A stretch of 64,000 bases of DNA from Candidatus Woesearchaeota archaeon (lineage in GTDB: Archaea > Nanobdellota > Nanobdellia > Woesearchaeales > UBA10216), in contig JACPTG010000003.1 of the NCBI GenBank assembly GCA_016192905.1, positions 182,388 through 246,387 on the forward strand. Direction: 5' to 3'. Of the stretch, positions 49,800-58,500 are shown one piece after another. The position numbers and the translations under genes are program-made. Each line of letters begins with the position of its first letter. Position 1 is the first letter of the stretch. The notes below the pieces were generated by a model. It saw nothing but the letters and a program-made list of their open reading frames with translations, had not been told where the DNA came from and made no database searches.

Positions 49800-50069
49800 A
49801 TGGGGACTGTACGACTTATGGTTCTTGACGTGCTCAAGCCGCACGAGCCTTCAATACTTGACCTGTCAAAAAAGATAGCAGGCGTCCCAGGAGTTGCCAA
49901 CGTTGACATCACAATCATGAGCGTTGACAGGAAGGTTGAGACTGCCAAGATAACAATAGAGGGAACAGACTTCAGCTACGACAAGATACAGAAGATAATC
50001 AACGACTACGGGGCAACTGTAAAGAGCATAGACAGGGTAGTTACAGGAAAGAGGACAGTAATAGGCTAG
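49800..50069 (+). CDS. DUF211 family protein
   Basis: 89 aa ferredoxin-like fold characteristic of archaeal DUF211 (VRLMVLDVLKPHEPSILDLS; VDITIMSVDRKVETAKITIE; YGATVKSIDRVVTGKR). The family binds small ligands or metals in crystal structures, but its biology is unknown. TATA-like AAGTATATAAAC about 30 nt upstream. It ends one nucleotide before the VIT gene, a common archaeal pairing that suggests it regulates or assists that transporter. Confidence 0.93.
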   Translation: MGTVRLMVLDVLKPHEPSILDLSKKIAGVPGVANVDITIMSVDRKVETAKITIEGTDFSYDKIQKIINDYGATVKSIDRVVTGKRTVIG

Positions 50070-50070
50070 C

Positions 50071-50673
50071 ATGCTTTCCAAACTCAGGGAAAAACTCAGG
50101 CTTCTGTCAGACTATAACAAGCTGGCGCATATTGAAAAGATAGCAAGGCGTTACTTTGTCATGAACTCCTTTGACGGAGTCCTTGCAATACTCGGCATAC
50201 TGGTCGGAAGCCTCATTGCAGGCGCTCCAGCAGCGCTGGTTGTAAGCACCGGAATAGCAGCCGGAATAGCCATGGGGGTCTCAGGCATCTGGGGCGCATA
50301 CCTTACGGAGAGGGCTGAAAGGCAGAAGGAGATACGCGATTTGGAAAGGGCGACCCTTACAAAGCTGAAGGCCACCCAGATAGAGCGGGCGGCAAAGGCA
50401 GCAGTGGTAATAATAGCGCTTGTGGACGGCATAGCGCCACTGGCAGCAGCCCTTATCGTGCTCATGCCATTCCTCATCCTTCGGCCTTTCCTGGCCCTGC
50501 AGCAGATATATTACCTGTCAATCGGCATAGCCTTCGCTGCGCTGTTCATGCTTGGAGTGTTCCTTGGCAACCTTTCCAGGGAGAACATAATCAAGATGGG
50601 CCTGATAATGATACTCGCAGGCCTTGCATCAGTTGGCCTAAGCTATATTCTCCTTGGGACTGTGGTGGCGTAA
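50071..50673 (+). CDS. VIT1/CCC1-family membrane protein
   Basis: 200 aa with five helices. RRYFVMNSFDGVLAILGILV at the N-terminus and the amphipathic segment WGAYLTERAERQKEIRDLER after the second helix are typical of the archaeal VIT branch; eukaryotic relatives carry Fe2+/Mn2+ into vacuoles. The metal-binding Met/Glu residues of the cytosolic loop are only partly recognisable. It is co-transcribed with DUF211. Metal export or other cation transport is the family-level inference. Confidence 0.88.
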   Translation: MLSKLREKLRLLSDYNKLAHIEKIARRYFVMNSFDGVLAILGILVGSLIAGAPAALVVSTGIAAGIAMGVSGIWGAYLTERAERQKEIRDLERATLTKLKATQIERAAKAAVVIIALVDGIAPLAAALIVLMPFLILRPFLALQQIYYLSIGIAFAALFMLGVFLGNLSRENIIKMGLIMILAGLASVGLSYILLGTVVA

Positions 50674-50727
50674 GGCATCCTGAACGACTTCACAAAAAAT
50701 ATAAACATCCGCATCAAAACAGGTACA

Positions 50728-51129
50728 ATGGCAGACCTGCAATGGCTGGAGGAAATCCTAAGCGGCGAGAGAATACCTTTTCAAGCAGAAACAGTATTCA
50801 AGCTTCCAGAGGCACTGCGGGTTGCAGGGCATCCTGTGGCGGTAACTGATGGACAATTCTCGCTGCCGTATGGACTGATACATGCCGATGTCCTGCAAAT
50901 AGCCGCAGAAAGGCACGAGGACAGGATATCCATAGGCTACTTGCTTGATATAACATTCATAGCTCCAGCCGGTCAACCCTCCATAACTGTTGAGGGCGGC
51001 TTCATGACGACCAGGGCACTTCTTAGTCGGATTGCCCCTCTCCGCGGCGCGCTGGAGGCAGCGGCAGCCCGGGCAGGCTGTGAAATCACTTACCATGGCA
51101 CGCTGGACGAATTCTATGCTAAAGTGTAA
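50728..51129 (+). CDS. Hypothetical protein, 133 aa
   Basis: A small alpha/beta protein: MADLQWLEEILSGERIPFQA, LPYGLIHADVLQIAAERHED, ISIGYLLDITFIAPA and a C-terminal EAAAARAGCEITYHG. TATA-like AAATATAAACA about 30 nt upstream of ATG 50728. No family recognised. The C-terminal helix-strand resembles the short peptide encoded at 51200-51259, possibly by chance. Confidence 0.6.
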   Translation: MADLQWLEEILSGERIPFQAETVFKLPEALRVAGHPVAVTDGQFSLPYGLIHADVLQIAAERHEDRISIGYLLDITFIAPAGQPSITVEGGFMTTRALLSRIAPLRGALEAAAARAGCEITYHGTLDEFYAKV

Positions 51130-51162
51130 AAGTTTTTAAGGCAATGGCCACTGCCCGGACGT

Positions 51163-51259
51163 ATGTTTGACCTGTTCAAAGCCTTTGGACGACCAAATAA
51201 TGACCACCCTTAACGATGCAGCAGCCCAGTGCGGCTACACAATAACAATTACCGACTGA
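51163..51259 (+). other. Short leader ORFs before the rRNA methyltransferase gene
   Basis: ATG 51163 encodes MFDLFKAFGRPNNDHP (stop 51213) and ATG 51200 encodes MTTLNDAAAQCGYTITITD (stop TGA 51257-51259). The second stop overlaps the methyltransferase ATG (TGATG). A TATA-like AGTTTTTAAGG about 30 nt before ATG 51163 suggests the transcript starts here. They may be leader peptides or a frameshifted small gene. Confidence 0.35.
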
Positions 51260-52215
51260 TGATTTCTGAATCAAGGCAAATCCCAGGAACAGAAGAACTC
51301 AATATAAAAGAGGAATTCAAGCTGCGATACCAGAAGCTTCTTGGCAGCGAATATGAAAAGTTCATGCAGTATTCCACTTCCTTCATCCGCCGGAGCATAA
51401 GGGTGAACACGCTGAAGATTGGCGTAGAAGAGCTTGCAGGAAGGCTGCAGGCAGATTGGAAACTTGACAGGGTTCCATGGTGCAATGAGGGATTCTGGAT
51501 AAAAGGGGAGAGGCTGGACATAGGAAACCTTCCGGAGCATGTGCTTGGCTACTTCTACGTGCAGGAGGCGGCCAGCATGATACCGCCTGTGGTGCTGGAG
51601 CCAAAGCCAGGAGAAGTTTGCCTGGACATGTGCGCAGCGCCAGGAAGCAAGACAACCCAGATGGCTGCAATGATGCAGAATGAAGGGATAATAGTCGCGA
51701 ATGACATAAGCGGGGAAAGGATAAAGGCGCTGGGGCTGAACCTGAACAGGACAGGGGTAAGCAACGCGGTGATAGCGCACACAGCCGGAAGCCAGCTTTC
51801 CAAGCTCAAAATCAGGTTTGACCGGATACTTGTAGATGCGCCGTGTTCTGCAACAGGCACAATAAGAAGAAACCTCAAAGTCCTCCAGATGTACAACTAC
51901 TCAACCGTGAACAGGCTTGCCTCAATGCAAAAAGGGCTGATAACAAGAGCCTATGGGCTGCTAAAAGAGGGAGGCACCCTGGTCTATTCCACATGCTCAA
52001 TGGAGCCAGAGGAGAACGAAGGCGTTGTAACGCATCTGCTGGAGAAGGAAGACTCTGCGGCTGTTGAAAAGATAGGGCTGCCACTGGAAAGGTCAGCCTG
52101 CTATACTGAATTTGACGAAGCCGAGTATGACAGCAGGGTTAAGGACTGCCTGAGAATCTGGCCGCAGGATAACAATACTGAAGGGTTTTTCGTGGCGAGG
52201 ATTAGGAAAGTGTAG
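51259..52215 (+). CDS. RsmB/NSUN-type rRNA or tRNA (cytosine-5) methyltransferase
   Basis: 318 aa from ATG 51259 (TGATG overlap with the preceding short ORF). The SAM domain has VCLDMCAAPGSKTTQMAAMM; motif IV DAPCSATGTIRRN with one catalytic Cys; motif VI LVYSTCSMEPEENEGVV with the nucleophile Cys. An N-terminal RNA-binding-like segment (RRSIRVNTLKIGVEELAGRL) is present, but no PUA domain. Substrate (rRNA or tRNA) cannot be decided. Confidence 0.93.
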   Translation: MISESRQIPGTEELNIKEEFKLRYQKLLGSEYEKFMQYSTSFIRRSIRVNTLKIGVEELAGRLQADWKLDRVPWCNEGFWIKGERLDIGNLPEHVLGYFYVQEAASMIPPVVLEPKPGEVCLDMCAAPGSKTTQMAAMMQNEGIIVANDISGERIKALGLNLNRTGVSNAVIAHTAGSQLSKLKIRFDRILVDAPCSATGTIRRNLKVLQMYNYSTVNRLASMQKGLITRAYGLLKEGGTLVYSTCSMEPEENEGVVTHLLEKEDSAAVEKIGLPLERSACYTEFDEAEYDSRVKDCLRIWPQDNNTEGFFVARIRKV

Positions 52216-52246
52216 CCGATTAAAATCTAGCCCCATAACTACAATT

Positions 52247-52402
52247 AGTAGCCTGTGGCCACCTCAGATTCAGCAGCCCCTATGGGAGATTCGCCAACGT
52301 GTACGGCCCGGCTTCGTGCATGGCATTTGCAATGTTCACTGCCCCTTGCGCCATTCTCTTTGTGTAGGTCACTTGTACCGTTCACTAAGAGTCAGCCTGC
52401 TA
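52247..52402 (+). repeat. Dispersed intergenic element, copy F (best complete copy)
   Basis: 156 bp starting TAGTAGCCTGTGGCCACC and ending AGAGTCAGCCTGCTA. It contains all conserved blocks: CTCAGATTCAGCAGCCCC, GGGAGATTCGCC, ACGTGTACGG, GCTTCGTGCAT, GCAATGTTCAC, TTGTACCGTTCAC. The termini are imperfect inverted repeats. No ORF is conserved with other copies. Confidence 0.8.
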
Positions 52403-52458
52403 CCAAAAAATAGCCGGACAGCTCCCCCGAACAGAATTTTGGAAAATTTTCGTACTTA

Positions 52459-52474
52459 TCGGAAACCTTCCGGC
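52459..52474. promoter_or_regulatory. CCGGAA-type inverted repeat upstream of candidate ncRNA
   Basis: TCGGAAACCTTCCGGC carries inverted arms CGGAA/TTCCG separated by three bases. Together with GGAAAATTTTC (52441) it resembles the palindromes at 10051 and 40281. It lies just before the TATA-like GCTTAAATATCG (52489-52500). Confidence 0.4.
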
Positions 52475-52514
52475 TGTTTTTCAAAAAGCTTAAATATCGA
52501 GTTATCTTACTAAA

Positions 52515-52582
52515 AAATTGACTGTGGGAGTCACCTGATTCTGAGTCAGGCGCAACAGCCGTAAGTGGCGGCTGTTTTTTTT
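52515..52582 (+). ncRNA. Candidate structured small RNA with intrinsic terminator
   Basis: A TATA-like CTTAAATAT (about 52490) predicts a start near 52515. The transcript would fold into three successive hairpins: GACT-GTGGG-AGTC, CCTGA-TTCTGAG-TCAGG, and AACAGCCG-TAAGTGG-CGGCTGTT followed by a T-run. There is no ORF of note. It does not match any riboswitch, C/D or H/ACA class that I can recognise. The gene downstream is convergent, so it is not a leader of that gene. Confidence 0.5.
52554..52582 (+). terminator. Hairpin-T-run terminator
   Basis: Perfect 8-bp stem AACAGCCG/CGGCTGTT with 7-nt loop, followed by eight T residues. It would end the candidate small RNA, or antisense-protect the convergent PIN gene's end at 52588. 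Confidence 0.65.
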
Positions 52583-52587
52583 ACCTA

Positions 52588-53289
52588 CTAATGCCCCACA
52601 GCCCTCTTAAGCTGCCTGATTTCCTTCTCGCTGACAGCGCAGCCATCCAGCTTGACGCCCCAAAGAACAGAGTCAAGAAGCTGCTCCCTCAGCTCAGGAG
52701 AGGGCTTCCTGCACCGGTCAATGTATTTGTCCAGCAGGCCCATCTCATAAGCGACTGCCGCAAGCTCAACAGAGCGGATGACCTTCAGGCCGCTTATCTT
52801 CTGCCTCAGCTTTGCCAGTGCGCTGTAGTCAATTGAAACCTTTGTGTGGAGATGCGACTGCATGTGCTTTGCAATGTGCTGCGGCTTCTCAACAAGCTCC
52901 CTGGTTGTGCGCTCGTCAATAACAGCAGCAGAGGACTGGTTCAGAAGCGCGATGGCCAATGTGGACATCTCACCCCTGTGCACAACACTGACGTTGTTTT
53001 CCTTGGCAGCGAAAATGCTGTTCGACAAGCCAAGCAGCTCCTCGGTAAGGCGGTCAATCCCGCTGCCTCCAACAACCTTAAGCACCCCGCAGCCAATCTC
53101 CTCCTGCACCTGAAGGGCCTCAAACTCAAACCGCTTTATGCCCAGCGGCCTGTCAACCAGCTCAGCCCTCACAGCTTCAGAAATGAGGAAGTCCCCCCCG
53201 AATCTCTCCTTCAGCGGCCCAAGAAGCCAGAGCAGGTTGTTCATTGTCAGGCTGATTACAGGGCCTGCGTCAAAGACAAGGGATTTCAT
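52588..53289 (-). CDS. PIN-domain-like protein
   Basis: 233 aa. The N-terminus SLVFDAGPVISLTMNN gives the first PIN Asp; later acidic residues fall in VHRGEMSTLAIALLN (Glu) and AVIDERTTRELVE (Asp), the order expected for a PIN nuclease. A C-terminal helical part (PSPELREQLLDSVLWGVKLD) is additional. No antitoxin gene is adjacent, so it may be a stand-alone RNase or rRNA-processing factor rather than VapC. TATA-like GCTTAAATAAG about 35 nt upstream. Confidence 0.8.
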   Translation of the reverse strand: MKSLVFDAGPVISLTMNNLLWLLGPLKERFGGDFLISEAVRAELVDRPLGIKRFEFEALQVQEEIGCGVLKVVGGSGIDRLTEELLGLSNSIFAAKENNVSVVHRGEMSTLAIALLNQSSAAVIDERTTRELVEKPQHIAKHMQSHLHTKVSIDYSALAKLRQKISGLKVIRSVELAAVAYEMGLLDKYIDRCRKPSPELREQLLDSVLWGVKLDGCAVSEKEIRQLKRAVGH

Positions 53290-53421
53290 TCTTGGAATCT
53301 TAACTGGAATAGTGCTTATTTAAGCTTTGCCAAAAATTAAGCTGTATAGTTAGCGACACCTATTTTGGCACAAAAAGATGGTTTCGAATGATTTATAAAT
53401 ATCTGGCAATCCATTAATGTT

Positions 53422-54456
53422 ATGACAAAAATATCTAAAGGTTTCGCGAGCGACAATTACTCAGGAACGCATCCAAGAATTCTTGAGGCAATTCAAAAAG
53501 CAAATTTGGGACACGCCAGTGCCTACGGAAATGATGAGTACACTGCAGGAGCAGTTAAGAAATTCAAAGAGCATTTTGGCAAAGATGTTGATGTTTATTT
53601 TGTCTATAACGGCACTGGCGCAAATGTTTTGGCCCTCAAAGCTGTAACTGAATCTTTTAACTCAATCGCTTGTGCTGAAACAGCCCATCTTAATGTTGAT
53701 GAATGTGGTGCTCCGGAAAAATTTACAGGATGCAAACTGCTCACTGTGCCAACAAAAGACGGCAAAATCTCTGTAGAAGAACTAAAACGCCATGTTTATG
53801 GATTTGGCGATCAACATCATGCCCAGCCAAAGGTGATTTCTATCACTCAACCAACAGAGTTAGGCACGCTTTACACATTAAAGGAAGTCAAAGAGCTTGC
53901 TGATTATGCGCATAAAAATAATATGCTCTTGCATGTCGATGGTGCTCGTTTATCAAATGCCGCAGCAAGCCTTGACAAGTCTTTGAAAGAAATCACTTTT
54001 GATTTAGGCGTGGATGTCATTTCGTTTGGTGGAACGAAAAATGGCATGATGTTTGGCGAAGCAGTTGTTTTCCGCAACAAAGAATTATCAGGAGATTTTG
54101 CCTTTATCAGAAAACAAGGAATGCAGCTTGCATCCAAAATGCGTTTTATTTCGGCACAGTTTGAAGAAATATTATCCAACGATTTGTGGCTCAAAAACGC
54201 ACAACATTCAAACGAGATGGCAAAAATGCTGGCAGAAGAAGTCAGAAAAATTCCTAAAATTAAAATCACTCAAAAAGCGGAAGCGAACGGGGTTTTTGCC
54301 ATCGTCCCAAAACAATACGTGCCAAATTTGCAAAAAGAATATTTTTTCTACGTTTGGAATGAGCAAACTTCAGAAGTGAGATGGATGTGTTCCTTCGATA
54401 CCACAGAAGAAGATATTCATAATTTTGTTGCTCTGCTCAAAAAGATAGTGAAATAA
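53422..54456 (+). CDS. ltaE: Low-specificity L-threonine aldolase
   Basis: 344 aa, PLP fold type I. FASDNYSGTHPRILEAI at the start, the ring-stacking His in CAETAHLNVDECG, HVDGARLSN with Asp173, and the Schiff-base Lys206 in SFGGTKNGMMFGEAV. It cleaves threonine to glycine and acetaldehyde. Codon use is strongly A/T-biased compared with neighbours, and it lies between two repeat copies (52247 and 54492), so it was probably acquired horizontally. TATA-like ATTTATAAATA about 28 nt upstream of ATG. Confidence 0.94.
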   Translation: MTKISKGFASDNYSGTHPRILEAIQKANLGHASAYGNDEYTAGAVKKFKEHFGKDVDVYFVYNGTGANVLALKAVTESFNSIACAETAHLNVDECGAPEKFTGCKLLTVPTKDGKISVEELKRHVYGFGDQHHAQPKVISITQPTELGTLYTLKEVKELADYAHKNNMLLHVDGARLSNAAASLDKSLKEITFDLGVDVISFGGTKNGMMFGEAVVFRNKELSGDFAFIRKQGMQLASKMRFISAQFEEILSNDLWLKNAQHSNEMAKMLAEEVRKIPKIKITQKAEANGVFAIVPKQYVPNLQKEYFFYVWNEQTSEVRWMCSFDTTEEDIHNFVALLKKIVK

Positions 54457-54491
54457 ATCCGGTGATATTCATTTGTCTGCTTAAACGCAAA

Positions 54492-54634
54492 GTAGCAGGC
54501 TGTGGCTGCCATGGATTCGGCCGCCCCTTTCTGGGGATTGGGGGCGTGGACTGCTTTGCAATGTGAACTGCTGGGCTTCGCCTTTGCAAATGTTCACCGA
54601 CAAATGGACAGTTACCCGAAGGAAACTGTGTCGA
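54492..54634 (+). repeat. Dispersed intergenic element, copy G (divergent)
   Basis: It starts GTAGCAGGCTGTGGCTGCCA and contains TTCGGCCGCCCC, GCAAATGTTCACC and GACAGTTACCCGAAGGAAAC. The left end matches other copies well; the right half is diverged. It lies between threonine aldolase and the SpoIIM-like gene. Confidence 0.6.
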
Positions 54635-54670
54635 AGATATATTTATAAAGCTCCTTAAAGAAGAATCCCT

Positions 54671-55501
54671 ATGCTCGAGCAACTGTACGACCCATCCTGG
54701 CTTGAGAGGAGGGCTTCGGCGGGGTTTGTGCTCGGTCTGTCTTACTCTGTGATTGGAATAGCGACCGCGGTTGCGCTCTTCCCAAAAAGCCCTGGCCTGG
54801 CTTCAGTTGCATTCACGTCGCTGCTGCTGGTGCCGACGCTAAATAGAATGCTCAGCATAGAGGAAAAGCAGGCGGCAGACACAAAGGGAAGCCTTCTTTC
54901 GCCATTCCGGAACCATTCAGACATCATCAGCGTCTACCTATTCATATTCCTGGGCATACTGCTTGCATACTCGATGCTTTCGCTTGTGATTCCGAACATA
55001 GCCGCGACTGACTTCTTCGGCCAGCAGCTAAGCGTGGCAGGGCTGACAGGCAAGGCATACGCCACGCAAGGGCTGCTTGCAAACATATTGGTAAACAATC
55101 TTATCATACTCGCACTCTGCACAATAATCGCGCTTGTGTACGGGAGCGGAGCAATTTTCCTCCTTGCGTGGATTGCCAGCGTCTGGGGCTCAATTTTCGC
55201 CCTCATTGCCAAGAACTCGGCGGCGGCAGCAGGCACAAGCCCCCTGGCTTACTTCGCGCTTACAATAATCCTTGTCTTCCCCCACATGATACTTGAGGCA
55301 GGAGGGTACTTCCTCGGCGTAATCACAGGGGGGATAATGTCCAAGGCTGCGCTGAAGGAAACATCCCGGAAGAAAAGGCTCAGGAAAGTGGCAGTTGACG
55401 CAGCCATAATGATGGCGTTGGCACTCTGCCTGCTGATAGTCGCAGCATTGATAGAGGTTTACATCACAAGGAACACTTTCAGGATGTTCAGGCTGATATG
55501 A
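54671..55501 (+). CDS. SpoIIM/DUF95-like membrane protein
   Basis: 276 aa, about six helices. The N-terminal soluble part LEQLYDPSWLERRASAGFVL precedes helices; the FVNNL-like ANILVNNLIILALCTIIALV and the EAGGYFLGVITGG segment are characteristic of the SpoIIM (DUF95) family. Its role in archaea is unknown. TATA-like ATATTTATAAAG about 28 nt before ATG 54671. It overlaps the giant subtilase gene (ATGA), so it may help anchor or regulate that enzyme. Confidence 0.85.
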   Translation: MLEQLYDPSWLERRASAGFVLGLSYSVIGIATAVALFPKSPGLASVAFTSLLLVPTLNRMLSIEEKQAADTKGSLLSPFRNHSDIISVYLFIFLGILLAYSMLSLVIPNIAATDFFGQQLSVAGLTGKAYATQGLLANILVNNLIILALCTIIALVYGSGAIFLLAWIASVWGSIFALIAKNSAAAAGTSPLAYFALTIILVFPHMILEAGGYFLGVITGGIMSKAALKETSRKKRLRKVAVDAAIMMALALCLLIVAALIEVYITRNTFRMFRLI

Positions 55502-58500
55502 GAAAGAGGCAAATCAGGAAACACAAAAGAGGGAAGCCCGCTGCAAGGCCGATTTACAAGGAAGGCTTCTTCTGGATAGCATTTGCTGTCCTTGTGCTGA
55601 CATTGGCTGCGTTCGCAGCATTCCAGGTCCTGAATAAGCCTTTCGCCGGCAAAGCGCATGGGATACTGACTGAACAGGGAGCAGTGCCTGAGCTGCCTGG
55701 GGAGGAAGAGCCTGCGCAGGCAGCAGCAGGATATGAGCTAAAGGAGGAGATGTCTGCTCTTGGCTATGAAATAGCAGGCGATATAGGGGCGTTAGACGGC
55801 TTTTCCATGCTACGGGGTGATAACCAAGTAATCTTCCGCAAAAACGACAGCTTCTTCGTCATTCAAAACCTTTCGAATGACTTCGTGCTTAGCATCAATG
55901 GCAAGCAGGCGAAATTTGCAAAAGTTCAAGAGGCAGAGAAGCCGGAAGCCACTCATATAGTTGAGTTCAAGCGCGAGCCCCTTGCCGCCTTTTACACTGA
56001 GAGAAGGGCAAACGGCGTAATTGGGTTGTCGGAAAGCAGGGCGGCTGCTCAGGAGTATGCCCTGGGTCTTGCGGCTGAAAGGGAAGATGCAGTGTTACAA
56101 CTCGCCGAAATAAATCCTGGGCTGCCCAGCAAGATTCGGACAACGTACACCAAGACTTTCAACGGCGTTGCCATAAAGGCCACAGAGGAAGAAGTGCCGA
56201 AAATACGAAACCTGTCCTCTGTGAAAGCGGTGTATGAAAACTCACAGGTATGGGCGCTGCTGAGTGAAAGCGTCCCCCAGATTAATGCGGACAGAGTATG
56301 GGAGCTTACTGATGGACAGGGAAGAAAGGTAAAGGGGGAAGGCGTAACCATAGCTGTCATAGACACCGGCGTTGACTACACGCATGCAGACCTTGGAGGC
56401 TGCCTCGGCGAGTCATGCAAGGTAGTAGGCGGATACGACTTTGTGAACAATGACAACGACCCCGCAGATGACAACGGCCATGGAACACACGTGGCGGCGA
56501 CAGCAGCAGGGGATGGAGCGCTTAAAGGAGCCGCGCCAAAGGCGTCAATTATAGCTTATAAGGTCCTCAACGCACAGGGCGGAGGATACACCTCGGAGAT
56601 AATTGATGCAATCGAAATGGCAGTTGACCCGAACCAGGATGGGGACTTCTCAGACAGGGCGGACATAATATCCATGAGCCTCGGAGGCCAGCCCCAGCCT
56701 AACGACCCCTTGGCCACAGCAGTCAATCACGCTGTTGAAGTGGGCACAGTTGCAGTCATTGCAGCTGGCAACTCGGGCTCTTTCGGCAATGAAACAATAG
56801 GTTCACCGGGCACAGCAGAGAAGGCCATTACTGTTGGAGCCGTAAATAAGACGGACAACCTCGCCGAATTCAGCTCAAGAGGGCCTGTTGTACGGGATGC
56901 CCTGCAGTTCATAAAGCCGGATGTCGTAGCACCGGGAGTTATGATATGCGCAGCAAAGCTTCCAAGCGCAGATTATCCTCCCTGCCTTGATGACAGTCAT
57001 GGCGCCATAAGCGGGACAAGCATGGCAACCCCGCACGTTTCAGGTGTTGCAGCCCTCCTCCTCCAGGCCCATCCTGACTGGACACCGGAGGATGTCAAAT
57101 CAGCCCTGATGTCAACCTCTGCAGACTTGGGCCTCCACAACTATGACCAGGGCGCGGGCAGGATTGATGCCGAAAAGGCGAACTCGGCTGAAATATCAAT
57201 CGAGCCAGCGAGCTTCTCCCTGGACCTAAAGAAATCAGAATCAGCAACTGTCAAAATCAAAAACCTTGCGAACCGGGCAATAACTGCGGACATGCGCATG
57301 GAATTCCCTGAAGGCCCGGAAAATCCTGTGGCCACAGTTAACCCGGAACAAATCACCCTCCAGCCTGGCGAGGAGGCTGATGTGGAACTGGCATTCGAAA
57401 GCCAAAGTTCAGGGGTCATCTTCGGCGAACTGACCATCAGCACAGGGCGGGCCTACAGGGTGCCATTCCTGCTCAGCAGGGTTGCAACGCTGACAATCCA
57501 GGCTGATGAGGGACTTTCCCCATACTTTGCTATCAGCAGCAATGACTCATTAATCAGGCAAGTAACCTGGACGACGATGGGCGTGTCGAATTACACTTTC
57601 GTTATTCCTCCTGGTGAATACACTGCATATGCGCTCACGTCCATATATGACGGAACACGATACGCACTATATGATACTGTTAAATTAGGGCTGACCAACT
57701 CTGTGCTGAACTTGAGCCTGAAAGATGCGAAAAAACTGAATGTGCAAACGACAACAGCCAGAGGGCATGAAATCCTCCTTACTGGTGATTTAGACGGCGT
57801 AGTAGAACATGGGGACAGGCCATTCAACATCCTGAGTGCCTGCTTTGGCTGCCCCCCTTTCTTAAACCCGCTGTACGCATCGATTAAGCCTGAAGAAGGG
57901 CCTGATATCGATATCGTTATGCAATTCAAGGGAGTTGAGTGCATGGGAACCGCCAGCGGGGCCTGCGATGCAAGCCGGGCACCTATGTCATCCGAAAATT
58001 ATTATCTTATAGGCTGGATAATACCAAATGTCCGGGATAACCAGCCAGACCTTACTTTTCCCGAGTCAGAGCTTGCAAATTATACCTACGAATACAATTA
58101 TCCTGGCGGAAAGCCTTTGGCTTTTAACTCTGTGGTTCACTTTCACCAGCCAATTCCAGATGTAGGCTGGTTTTCCATGTCCATTGTATGGCCGCTGGCT
58201 TCACCACTAAACAGGACCTACCACGCGTGGAGCACAAACCCTGACAGAAGAACCTATCCAGGGCCTTACTTCTTCTCAAACTCCCATGAAATAAACTATA
58301 AAGGGGCTGAAGGAGGCGTGGAGCAATGGATTGTTGACTTCCTCACAAGGGAGTTGTACGGAATGCCTCCCTACGATTACCTTCCAGTCCGGCCAGGCGC
58401 TGAAACGGTAACAGTGGGTACAGCCCCCTACACCCCTGCCAGCGTCATCTCAAAGGATGGGGCGATAATGCTGGATGGAAGGCTCATCCGCGGAAATAAC

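Noticed and set aside
52515..52560. Hammerhead ribozyme because of CACCTGATTCTGAG
   Set aside because: The core CUGAUGA...GAAA is not present; only CTGA matches.
52588..53289. VapC toxin identity for the PIN protein
   Set aside because: No antitoxin gene adjacent and the protein is longer than VapC (about 130 aa); called PIN-like only.
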